From the NCBI GenBank assembly GCA_021787505.1, contig JAJYLU010000075.1, positions 1 through 7,352 on the forward strand: DNA of 7,352 nucleotides. Reading direction: 5' to 3'. The DNA comes from Nitrospirota bacterium (GTDB lineage Bacteria; Nitrospirota; Thermodesulfovibrionia; Thermodesulfovibrionales; UBA6898). This document shows positions 1 through 5,675 of this stretch, piece by piece. The translations under genes were made by a program, and so were the position numbers. Below the pieces are notes generated by a model that saw nothing but the letters and a program-made list of their open reading frames with translations, did no database searches and was not told the origin of the DNA. Positions within the stretch are counted from its first letter, which is position 1; every line of letters starts with the position of its first letter.

Positions 1-903
1 GCGATGGGTGTGGGCGCGCTGTTCCTGAGGGACATGGCGTCCGCCCGTGCGCGTTTGTCAGGTAGAACTGAGTATCTCGCGACGATCTATGGCGACGTGG
101 AGTATGCTTTGGTCGGGGAGGGAGACCCCGTGCTCGTAGTTCACGGCGCGGGCGGCGGGTTTGATCAGGGGCTCGATATGATCGGGCCGCTGGCTGCTTT
201 CGGATATCGCCTGATCGCCCCTTCGCGGTTCGGCTATCTAGGGTCTGCTTTGCCGGATAGGCTATCGACCGGAATGCAGGCGGACGCCTATGTAACTCTA
301 CTCGACCACGTCGGGATTAAGCGGGCTGCGGTCATTGGGGTCTCTGCCGGGGCGTGGTCGTCCATCGAGTTCGCGATCCGCCACCCGGAAAGATGTCGAG
401 CGCTCGTTCTGCTTGTGCCGGCGGAATATCTGCCGGAGGGAGTGTCGATCCACGGAGGCGCGATGGTAAAAGCGATCATCAGTTCCGATTTCGTCGCCTG
501 GTCCACGCTGAAGCTGAGACCCTTGATACCTGGAGGCCTCGCCCGAATGATGCTGGGCACGGATGTGGCTGTCGTGCGGGCCGCAGCTCCCGAAGAAAAG
601 AAGCGCCTGGAGCAGATTCTCAATCACCTTCTTCCGGTAAGTCCGCGTTCGTCGGGTATGCAATTTGACATAAAGGTGGCCGCCGCCCACAAACCCTGCG
701 CGCTCGAACAGATAGCCTGCCCGGTGCTAACGGTCAGCGCCGAGGATGACCGCTTTGGCACGGCCGCACGGGCGAGGTTCATCGCGGAAAAGGTGAAGAA
801 TGGCGCGGCCGTTATCTTTCCGACGGGCGGGCATGCGCTGGTCGGACGTTTCAATGAGACGCTGGATACGATCGTCGGGTTTCTGAAAAGGAATGAAGGG
901 TAA
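1..903 (+). CDS. alpha/beta hydrolase, probably 5'-partial (N-terminal anchor cut by window edge)
   Basis: Serine hydrolase of the alpha/beta fold; substrate unknown. Numbering from the ATG at position 4, the visible 299 residues show the oxyanion-strand motif HGAGGG (47-52), the nucleophile elbow GVSAG with Ser114, an acidic residue in SAEDDRFG (Asp248 or Asp249) and the catalytic His277 in GGH. The order and spacing fit a complete enzyme, with a lid region around residues 140-230. The frame is open through the first codon of the window (GCG, Ala). The stretch AMGVGALFL followed by RDM looks like the end of a hydrophobic N-terminal segment, and as I recall related hydrolases carry a membrane anchor just before the RDMxxARARLxGR stretch. 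The true start is therefore probably upstream and the ATG at 4 internal; this is inference. No ribosome binding site can be checked. The esterase, lipase, haloperoxidase-like or C-C hydrolase options cannot be separated. The gene ends at TAA in front of a short terminator-like hairpin. Confidence 0.88.
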   Translation, partial: AMGVGALFLRDMASARARLSGRTEYLATIYGDVEYALVGEGDPVLVVHGAGGGFDQGLDMIGPLAAFGYRLIAPSRFGYLGSALPDRLSTGMQADAYVTLLDHVGIKRAAVIGVSAGAWSSIEFAIRHPERCRALVLLVPAEYLPEGVSIHGGAMVKAIISSDFVAWSTLKLRPLIPGGLARMMLGTDVAVVRAAAPEEKKRLEQILNHLLPVSPRSSGMQFDIKVAAAHKPCALEQIACPVLTVSAEDDRFGTAARARFIAEKVKNGAAVIFPTGGHALVGRFNETLDTIVGFLKRNEG

Positions 904-915
904 CACCCTTTTTTT
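896..915 (+). terminator. Rho-independent terminator of the hydrolase gene
   Basis: AAGGGT (896-901) and ACCCTT (905-910) form a six-pair stem with a three-base loop AAC, and T909-T915 is a run of seven T. The stem overlaps the TAA stop codon (901-903). It is short, with only three GC pairs, so termination may be partial. On the minus strand it is followed by no T run, so it should act only on plus-strand transcripts. Confidence 0.5.
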
Positions 916-950
916 AAACACGGTCCAACTCTTCCAGCCGACGTCCTCGC

Positions 951-982
951 TTCGCCGGAACAGGTGGCTGGATTCGCCGGAA
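951..982. repeat. 10-bp direct repeat TTCGCCGGAA, two copies
   Basis: TTCGCCGGAA occurs at 951-960 and again at 973-982, in the 94-base gap between the convergent hydrolase and CLC genes. Each copy could fold as a tiny TTC/GAA hairpin, and the second lies in a larger stem GATTC-GCCG-GAATC (971-984). No T run follows on the minus strand, so it is not a convincing intrinsic terminator for the CLC gene. Function unknown; two copies may be chance. Confidence 0.45.
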
Positions 983-997
983 TCTCCGGGTGACGGC

Positions 998-2797
998 CTA
1001 CTCGTGTCCTTTTAACACTTCGCGGTTATAGGCGTCGATCAGGTCTTTCCGCCTGATCATCGCTACGACTTTTTTGGGGTTGTGTTCGGCCACGACCGGG
1101 ATCTCTTCGATGTCTTTCCTGGAAAAGGCGTTCACCGCGGTGTTGAGATCGTCACCGGGCTTCAGCACGATGACGCCCTCGGTTGCGAGCTCACCCGCCG
1201 TGACCACGTTCTTCACTTTCTCCTCGAAGAGCACAGGACGTATGTCCTGGCCGGAGACGATCCCTGTCATGTCTCCCGCATCGTCGAGGACAGGCACGTA
1301 AAACTTGTCTTTTCTGATCATGATGTCGATGAGGTCTCTGAGGAGCGTCTCCTGCGGGACCGTTATGAAGTCGGGGTCCATCACTTCCCTGACCCGTATC
1401 CTGCTCATGACCGATACCTCGCGGCCGGCGTGTATCTTTATTCCCCTCTTCGTCAGCTCCACGGTATCGATCGAGTCCGGATAGAGCCGTTTCGCCACAA
1501 GGGTGCCGATGATGGACGTGAACATGAGAGGGATGATGATCTTGTAGTTCCCGGTCATCTCGAAGAGCAAAAAAATGCCGGTGAGGGGTGCGTGGGTGGC
1601 GGCGGCGAGGAAGGCCCCGATGCCGACAGTTGCGTACGCCTCGGGAGAAGCGGTCGAAGACGGGAAGAGATAGTGCACCAGATGGCCGAAGCTGCCTCCA
1701 GCCATGGCGCCTACAAAGAGCGCCGGCGCAAAGACGCCGCCCGCCCCGCCGGAGCCGAGCGTTACCGAAGTTGCGATAATCTTGAACAGCACGAGGGCGG
1801 CGATCACAGGGAAGAGGATCTTCCCGCTGAGGGCCTCTTCGATGAATTCATAACCGTTTCCCATTATCTGGGGCAGGAATATCCCGATAGCGCCTAGGAT
1901 AAAGGCCCCGAGAATCGGTTTGAGCTGTGGGTGCAGACGGAATGCGTCGAACTTGTCCTTCGTCTTGTGGAAGAGCTTGATGTAGAAGACCGCAAGGACG
2001 CCGATCAGGACGCCGAAGACAATGTAGAAGGGTATTTCCAGCGGGCTCCTGAGGTCGTACTGCGGCACCTGGAAGGCGGGGTTCGCCCCATAAAAGCCCC
2101 TCGATACCACCGTCGCAATCCCGGAAGAGATGACGATCGCCGAAAAGGAGGAGAGCTCGTAGTTGCCGAGGAGCACTATCTCGACGGCGAACATGATACC
2201 GGCGATCGGGGCATTGAAGGTCGCTGCGATACCTCCTGCCGCCCCTGCAGCGATAAGCAGCTTCATCCGGTTTTCGGAGGCCCTGAAGAGTTGTCCGATC
2301 GCAGACCCGACAGTGCCTCCAATGGTCGCGATCGGGCCTTCCACGCCCGCCGAGCCACCGGTCCCTATCGTAAGCGCGGGCGCCAGCGTCTTCAGGAATA
2401 TCGTTCGCACCCTGATCACGCCCCCCCTCAGGTTTACGGTTTCGAGGAATTTCGAGAACCCGTACCCGTTCACTTCACCGGGAAAAAGAAGCGATAAGGG
2501 GATGAGGAGGACGGCTCCTGCTATCGGCAGAAGCGGAACAAGCGCCCGGTACGCGCCGCCGTCCGTGATATGGAGAAGTCTTGACCCGCCAATGAAGATA
2601 AGGTCGTGCGATATGTTCATCGCCGTACGGAACATTACATTCGCTGCGCCTGCGAGTATCCCGACGATAAAGGCCATGATGATGATCGTCGGCTGCTCGC
2701 CGATCCGGAAGGCCTTTGCGCAGTCTTTCAGGGTCCTGAACGTTATCCCGCGCCAGATTATCTTCAACGCTTGACGTTCTCCGCAAATCCGATACAC
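998..2797 (-). CDS. CLC-family chloride channel/exchanger with tandem CBS domains
   Basis: Integral inner-membrane CLC protein, 599 residues, moving chloride or a similar anion, possibly coupled to protons. Residues about 35-445 form the membrane domain: GYGFS (111-115, the GSGIP position), GVEGP (151-155) with gating Glu153, FNAPIAG (194-200), GSGGAGGVFAP (348-358) and Tyr439 in RLYPDSI, probably the chloride-coordinating Tyr. Two CBS domains follow, about 467-523 (VREVMDPDFITV onward) and 531-592; these usually bind adenine nucleotides and regulate gating. The internal proton-path Glu of the E. coli exchanger (E203) aligns to Ile207, after Glu206. The filter Ser aligns to Tyr112 and the following Pro to Ser115. 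The first start is GTG (2795-2797), without a Shine-Dalgarno sequence. A TTG at 2765-2767 (residue 11) has GGAG at 2779-2782, eleven bases upstream, and may be the real start. The gene is convergent with the hydrolase and divergent from the efflux operon. The family is certain; channel versus exchanger is not. Confidence 0.95.
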   Translation of the reverse strand: MYRICGERQALKIIWRGITFRTLKDCAKAFRIGEQPTIIIMAFIVGILAGAANVMFRTAMNISHDLIFIGGSRLLHITDGGAYRALVPLLPIAGAVLLIPLSLLFPGEVNGYGFSKFLETVNLRGGVIRVRTIFLKTLAPALTIGTGGSAGVEGPIATIGGTVGSAIGQLFRASENRMKLLIAAGAAGGIAATFNAPIAGIMFAVEIVLLGNYELSSFSAIVISSGIATVVSRGFYGANPAFQVPQYDLRSPLEIPFYIVFGVLIGVLAVFYIKLFHKTKDKFDAFRLHPQLKPILGAFILGAIGIFLPQIMGNGYEFIEEALSGKILFPVIAALVLFKIIATSVTLGSGGAGGVFAPALFVGAMAGGSFGHLVHYLFPSSTASPEAYATVGIGAFLAAATHAPLTGIFLLFEMTGNYKIIIPLMFTSIIGTLVAKRLYPDSIDTVELTKRGIKIHAGREVSVMSRIRVREVMDPDFITVPQETLLRDLIDIMIRKDKFYVPVLDDAGDMTGIVSGQDIRPVLFEEKVKNVVTAGELATEGVIVLKPGDDLNTAVNAFSRKDIEEIPVVAEHNPKKVVAMIRRKDLIDAYNREVLKGHE

Positions 2798-2823
2798 GTA
2801 CGCAAATAAGGCATGACCTTTCT

Positions 2824-2851
2824 ATCTTACCTCATCCACCGTTCTTGTGAT
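2824..2851 (-). promoter_or_regulatory. Candidate promoter of the CLC gene
   Basis: Reading the minus strand, ATCACA (2846-2851) is a four-of-six match to the -35 box. It is followed after 16 bases by TAAGAT (2824-2829) as the -10 box. Transcription would begin near 2816-2818, giving a leader of about 20 bases to the GTG or about 50 to the TTG start. The match is weak and rests only on consensus comparison. Confidence 0.3.
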
Positions 2852-2907
2852 ATCATCTACGGTATTGGCTGCGGGCGCGGTAAAATAAGGAGAGGATTGC
2901 AGGAGAT

Positions 2908-3108
2908 ATGAGGTATATTCGGCGGACCAGAAATATCTTTTCGCAGCAGAGGCCGACAGCACGGGAACGGAAAGCAGCTATCCTTCCCCTTGAAGAGCAG
3001 ATCGACGCATGGCGGATTATCACAAGAGATCGCGATCGGCAATTCATCTGCCGGAAGAGTAGTATCGCGATCTTTCTTCATCCGCCTGATTTACCGCTCA
3101 CATACTAA
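2908..3108 (+). CDS. Doubtful small ORF, 66 codons, no recognised product
   Basis: ATG at 2908 follows a purine-rich tract: AAGGAGAGG at 2888-2896 and AGGAG at 2901-2905. The first is eleven bases and the second only two bases from the ATG, so neither spacing is ideal. The product is basic and Arg-rich (RYIRRTRNIF at the start, then a stretch with DRDRQF), with no membrane segment, no Cys pairs and no family that I recognise. The 3025-3075 stem-loop lies inside it, which argues for a structured non-coding function or chance rather than a conserved protein. Overlapping ORFs of similar length on the other strand are equally unremarkable. Probably not a gene; listed because of the SD-like tract. 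Confidence 0.15.
   Translation: MRYIRRTRNIFSQQRPTARERKAAILPLEEQIDAWRIITRDRDRQFICRKSSIAIFLHPPDLPLTY
3025..3075 (+). other. Nested stem-loop made of two ATCGCGAT palindromes
   Basis: AGATCGCGAT (3027-3036) and ATCGCGATCT (3064-3073) are perfect inverted copies; one GU and one AU pair extend the stem to 3025 and 3075. A second stem, CGGCA (3037-3041) with TGCCG (3049-3053) around a seven-base loop, stacks directly on the left arm. Ten unpaired bases (3054-3063) then remain on the right side. The 3' side continues TTTCTTC, so it could act as a weak plus-strand terminator. As DNA, the two palindromes lie 35 bases apart centre to centre and could be paired operators. The pairing is seen directly; the role is inference. 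Confidence 0.5.
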
Positions 3109-3112
3109 TAGG

Positions 3113-3141
3113 TGTACAGGTAAAAGAACATTGGATATAAA
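3113..3141 (+). promoter_or_regulatory. Possible upstream promoter of the efflux operon
   Basis: TGTACA (3113-3118, four of six matches to the -35 box), a 17-base spacer, and TATAAA (3136-3141) as the -10 box in an AT-rich stretch. Transcripts would start near 3148, upstream of the dyad at 3162-3176, leaving a leader of about 60 bases before the first gene. It is weaker than the downstream candidate. Confidence 0.3.
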
Positions 3142-3161
3142 ATCTCCCCGCATCCCTCGTC

Positions 3162-3190
3162 GTGACGCGTCGTCACTTGTCTGCTATAGT
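3162..3190 (+). promoter_or_regulatory. Main candidate promoter of the efflux operon with overlapping operator-like dyad
   Basis: TATAGT (3185-3190) is a near-consensus -10 box, preceded by TG at the extended -10 position (TGCTATAGT, 3182-3190). Seventeen bases upstream lies GTGACG (3162-3167), matching TGAC of the -35 box. The same hexamer is the left arm of a perfect dyad GTGACG-CGT-CGTCAC (3162-3176), with an inner 8-bp palindrome GACGCGTC (3164-3171). A protein bound there would cover the -35 box and spacer and block polymerase. The start would be near 3197, leaving a very short leader that already contains the AGGA (3197-3200) used by the first gene, so either initiation lies slightly upstream or the mRNA is nearly leaderless. 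Confidence 0.45.
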
Positions 3191-3207
3191 TTATGTAGGA
3201 TCAGACG

Positions 3208-4626
3208 ATGCCGACGCGAATAAAGAAATCTTTCCTCTTGCTGTTTCTCACGATAGTCTGCGGGTGTGCGACCTTTCATCCCGCGCCCCTGTTGCCTTTG
3301 CTCACCGCAGCGGACCTTGAGGCGCGCACTCTCGCCAGTCCCGGTCTCAGGACGTTCATAGAATCAAACCTCCACCGGGGCGTTAGTCCCTGGCCGCCTG
3401 AATCCTGGGACCTCACCCTTCTGACCCTTGCGGCTTTTTATTACCATCCCGACCTGGACGTAGCACGCGCACAATGGGAGGTCAAAGAGGCCGGAGTCGT
3501 TACCGCCGGTGGTCGTCCCAACCCGTCCGCCGGGTTCATTCCCCAGTACCACGCAGATCCGCGCGGGCTTTCTCCCTGGACGCTCATGTTCTCACTGGAT
3601 ATCCCGGTCGAAACAGCCGGAAAGCGCGGCTACCGGATCGAAAAGGCGGCGCACCTTTCAACAGCGGCCAGGATGAACATTGCAGAGACTGCCTGGCGGG
3701 TGAGAAGCCGTCTGAGGGACACCCTTCTCTCCCTTTATCATGCAGCGGAGACAAAACGCGTATTAGGCGAACAGGAGGAAATACAGGGGGAGATAGTCGG
3801 CCTCCTTCAGAGGCGATCGGACCTGGGAGAAGATTCCGTTTTTGTGGTGACCCAGGCGGACATAGCCCTGCAGCACACCCGGCTTTCCCTTCTCGAAGCG
3901 AAGAAAGAAGTCGTCCGTTTGTGTGCGGCGGTTGCCGCGGCGATCGGTCTTTCTCCGGAGGCGGTCGATGGGACAACTATCACTTTTGATTTCCTTAGCG
4001 CGCCGTCGCCCCCTATTCCGTCAAAAGACCTCAGGCAACAGGCATTGCTCCACAGGCCCGATATTCTGGCGCTCCTTGCGGAATACGAGGCCACCCAATC
4101 GGCACTCCACCTCGAGATCGCGAGACAATACCCGGATATCCACCTGGGACCCGGTTACTCGTGGGACCAGGGGGACAACGAGTGGTCGCTCGGCTTTTCG
4201 CTGACGCTTCCCGTCTTCAACCGGAACCAAGGGCCGATTGCCGAGGCCCTTGCCAGACGCAAAGAGGTCACCGCCCGCTTCACGTCACTTCAGGCCAAGG
4301 TTATCGGAGAGATCGGCAGGACGGAGGCCGGATATCGCGGGTCGCTCAGAAAGCTGGAAGGCGCAGATGCGCTCGTTTCCACCCAGAGAAAAAAGCTTAT
4401 GGGTACACAGGCAAGATATAAATCCGGAGAGGAAGACCGTATCTCGCTGCTTACCGCCGAACTCGAACTATCGTCCGCGGAGCAGTCGCATCTTGAAGCT
4501 TTTACCGAAGCGCAGCGGTATGCAGGCCTTCTGGAAGATGCGCTCCAGCAGCCGCTCGATTCTTCCGGGATACTTTCGGCCAACATCGAAGCCGACCCGA
4601 GGCGGAAAGAAGGACCGAGCAAATGA
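3208..4626 (+). CDS. TolC/OEP-family outer-membrane efflux lipoprotein
   Basis: Outer-membrane exit duct of a tripartite efflux pump, 472 residues, a normal length for the family. The N-terminus is a lipoprotein signal: basic MPTRIKK, a hydrophobic core, then a lipobox VCGC with Cys20 as the probable lipidated residue. The mature part shows two OEP repeats of long amphipathic helices separated by short beta-barrel strands: PDLDVARAQW (81-90) opens repeat one, HRPDILALLAEYEA (282-295) opens repeat two, and LPVFNRNQGPIAEA (334-347) is the typical strand-to-helix turn. These are hallmarks of CusC/CzcC/OprM-type proteins. The ATG start has AGGA at 3197-3200, seven bases upstream. The stop TGA (4624-4626) overlaps the ATG of the adaptor gene (ATGA), so the two are translationally coupled. 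Being first in the operon, before the adaptor and pump, resembles czcCBA and cus orders. The family is certain; the exported substrate is not given by this gene. Confidence 0.93.
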   Translation: MPTRIKKSFLLLFLTIVCGCATFHPAPLLPLLTAADLEARTLASPGLRTFIESNLHRGVSPWPPESWDLTLLTLAAFYYHPDLDVARAQWEVKEAGVVTAGGRPNPSAGFIPQYHADPRGLSPWTLMFSLDIPVETAGKRGYRIEKAAHLSTAARMNIAETAWRVRSRLRDTLLSLYHAAETKRVLGEQEEIQGEIVGLLQRRSDLGEDSVFVVTQADIALQHTRLSLLEAKKEVVRLCAAVAAAIGLSPEAVDGTTITFDFLSAPSPPIPSKDLRQQALLHRPDILALLAEYEATQSALHLEIARQYPDIHLGPGYSWDQGDNEWSLGFSLTLPVFNRNQGPIAEALARRKEVTARFTSLQAKVIGEIGRTEAGYRGSLRKLEGADALVSTQRKKLMGTQARYKSGEEDRISLLTAELELSSAEQSHLEAFTEAQRYAGLLEDALQQPLDSSGILSANIEADPRRKEGPSK

Positions 4627-5672
4627 ATGCATCGCTAAAGCGAAAGGCGATAGCAACTGCCGTAATCTTGATCGCGGCAGCGGTGCTTGTCTGGCTGGCC
4701 GCCCCGGTCCGGAACAGGACAGGCGGTCCCCAAAAGGACGCGCAAACGATGAAGCCCGGGGCCACCACTCCAGGCGGTGCCCCCGCTGTTTCCGTCAGCC
4801 AGTCTTCTCAAAAAAAAGCGGGCATCGTAACGATGCCCCTTGAATTGGTCTCTCACCGGGAGGAACTCAGGGCCTATGGGACTGTCCTGCAGTCAAATGA
4901 CCTGATCGGCATGAGGAAAGATTTCGCAGCAGCCAAGGCCTCGGTGGACAGGTCTTCCGCACTCCTCGATGCGTCGGCAAAAGAATATGAACGTCTGAAG
5001 GCTCTTTATGAGGATAACCGGAATGTCTCGGAGAAGGCCCTGCAGGCTGCGGAGGCAAAGTGGCGGAGCGACGAGGCAACTGCATATGAAGCTAAGATAT
5101 CGTTACAGACTGTCGAGTCGGCGGTCCGCCTTTATTGGGGCGATAAGATTGGAGCGTGGATCTTCGATTCCTCGCCGCAGTTCAGGAAACTGATCACTAT
5201 GGAGGACGTCCTTATACGGGTTACCCTTCCGCCCGACCTGCAGATCGCAGCGGAGCCACAGAGGATTCGAGTGCAACTAATGGGCCGCTCGTCCTTCCCG
5301 GCGAAGTTCGTCAGTCGTGCACCGGCGACCGACCCCCGCATCCAGGGGATGAGCTTTTTCTATCTGAGCCCTTCATACAAGGCGCGACTCATACCGGGGA
5401 TGAATGTTGAAGCTTATATGCCGGCCGGTCCCGGTATGAGGGGAGTCTTTATTCCTGCCGAAGCTATTGTCTGGCAGAACGGACGTGCATGGGGCTATGT
5501 GCTGGAGGACACGGTCCGGTTTGTTCGCCGGCCGGTACCTACGGAGTATCCTGTCAAGGACGGCTATCTTGCTGTCAAAGGGTTCAGCGCGGGAGAACGC
5601 ATTGCGGTGAAGGGTGCGCAGATGCTCCTGTCAGCTGAATTCCAGCCGGCCCGGCACGAAGAAGAGGATTAA
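4623..5672 (+). CDS. RND periplasmic adaptor (membrane fusion protein), lipoyl-less type
   Basis: Adaptor that links the inner-membrane pump to the outer-membrane duct, 349 residues. Residues about 8-29 form an uncleaved anchor or signal segment, followed by a Gly/Pro-rich linker (33-57). YGTVLQSNDL (85-94) is the beginning of the usual barrel-type entry, and helices at about 97-131 and 135-172 form a coiled-coil hairpin around NRNVSE. After it come ITMEDVLIRVTLP (191-203, beta-barrel type), TDPRIQGMSFFYL (236-248), LIPGMNVEAYMP (256-267), PAEAIVWQNGRAWGYV (278-293) and a membrane-proximal tail with GFSAGERIAVKGAQML (320-335), as in CusB/HlyD-type adaptors. The usual lipoyl half-motifs flanking the hairpin are absent or reduced to almost nothing, and the hairpin is short. 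No His- or Met-rich metal-binding segment is seen. The ATG overlaps the previous stop by four bases, with AAGGA about ten bases upstream. The RND gene follows after three bases. Confidence 0.9.
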   Translation: MNASLKRKAIATAVILIAAAVLVWLAAPVRNRTGGPQKDAQTMKPGATTPGGAPAVSVSQSSQKKAGIVTMPLELVSHREELRAYGTVLQSNDLIGMRKDFAAAKASVDRSSALLDASAKEYERLKALYEDNRNVSEKALQAAEAKWRSDEATAYEAKISLQTVESAVRLYWGDKIGAWIFDSSPQFRKLITMEDVLIRVTLPPDLQIAAEPQRIRVQLMGRSSFPAKFVSRAPATDPRIQGMSFFYLSPSYKARLIPGMNVEAYMPAGPGMRGVFIPAEAIVWQNGRAWGYVLEDTVRFVRRPVPTEYPVKDGYLAVKGFSAGERIAVKGAQMLLSAEFQPARHEEED

Positions 5673-5675
5673 GAG

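Larger units (their letters stand above)
2798..3207. other. Divergent intergenic region between the CLC gene and the efflux operon
   Basis: These 410 bases contain no convincing gene. They hold a candidate CLC promoter (2824-2851, minus), a nested stem-loop with two ATCGCGAT palindromes (3025-3075), an AT-rich tract with a possible upstream promoter (3113-3141, plus), and an extended -10 promoter with an overlapping dyad (3162-3190, plus). The only ORF with any start signal, at 2908-3108 on the plus strand, is discussed separately. The length is large for a simple divergent promoter, which leaves room for regulator sites, an upstream leader or a small RNA. Confidence 0.6.

Noticed and set aside
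970..987. Hairpin GATTC-GCCG-GAATC as a terminator for the CLC gene
   Set aside because: The stem is short and no T run follows on the minus strand, so there is no support for intrinsic termination.
1082..1897. Long plus-strand ORF of 271 codons opposite the CLC gene, with further ones at 1931-2497 and 2163-2774
   Set aside because: They are antisense shadows of a clear CLC coding sequence. Their products are charged, low-complexity and without domain motifs, while the minus-strand frame carries all the CLC and CBS motifs.
2853..3081. Minus-strand ORFs of 64 and 74 codons in the intergenic region
   Set aside because: No Shine-Dalgarno site, no family resemblance, and overlap with the stem-loop and with each other; probably chance open frames.
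3160..3190. MerR-type metal-responsive promoter before the efflux operon
   Set aside because: MerR-family operators lie in a 19-20-base spacer. The best -35/-10 pair here has a 17-base spacer, and the dyad covers the -35 box itself.
3474..3989. Alternative-frame ORFs within the outer-membrane gene (3474-3989, 3584-3976, 4238-4843)
   Set aside because: The Arg/Pro/Gly/Ser-rich composition is typical of out-of-frame reading of a GC-rich gene. The OEP frame explains the sequence fully.
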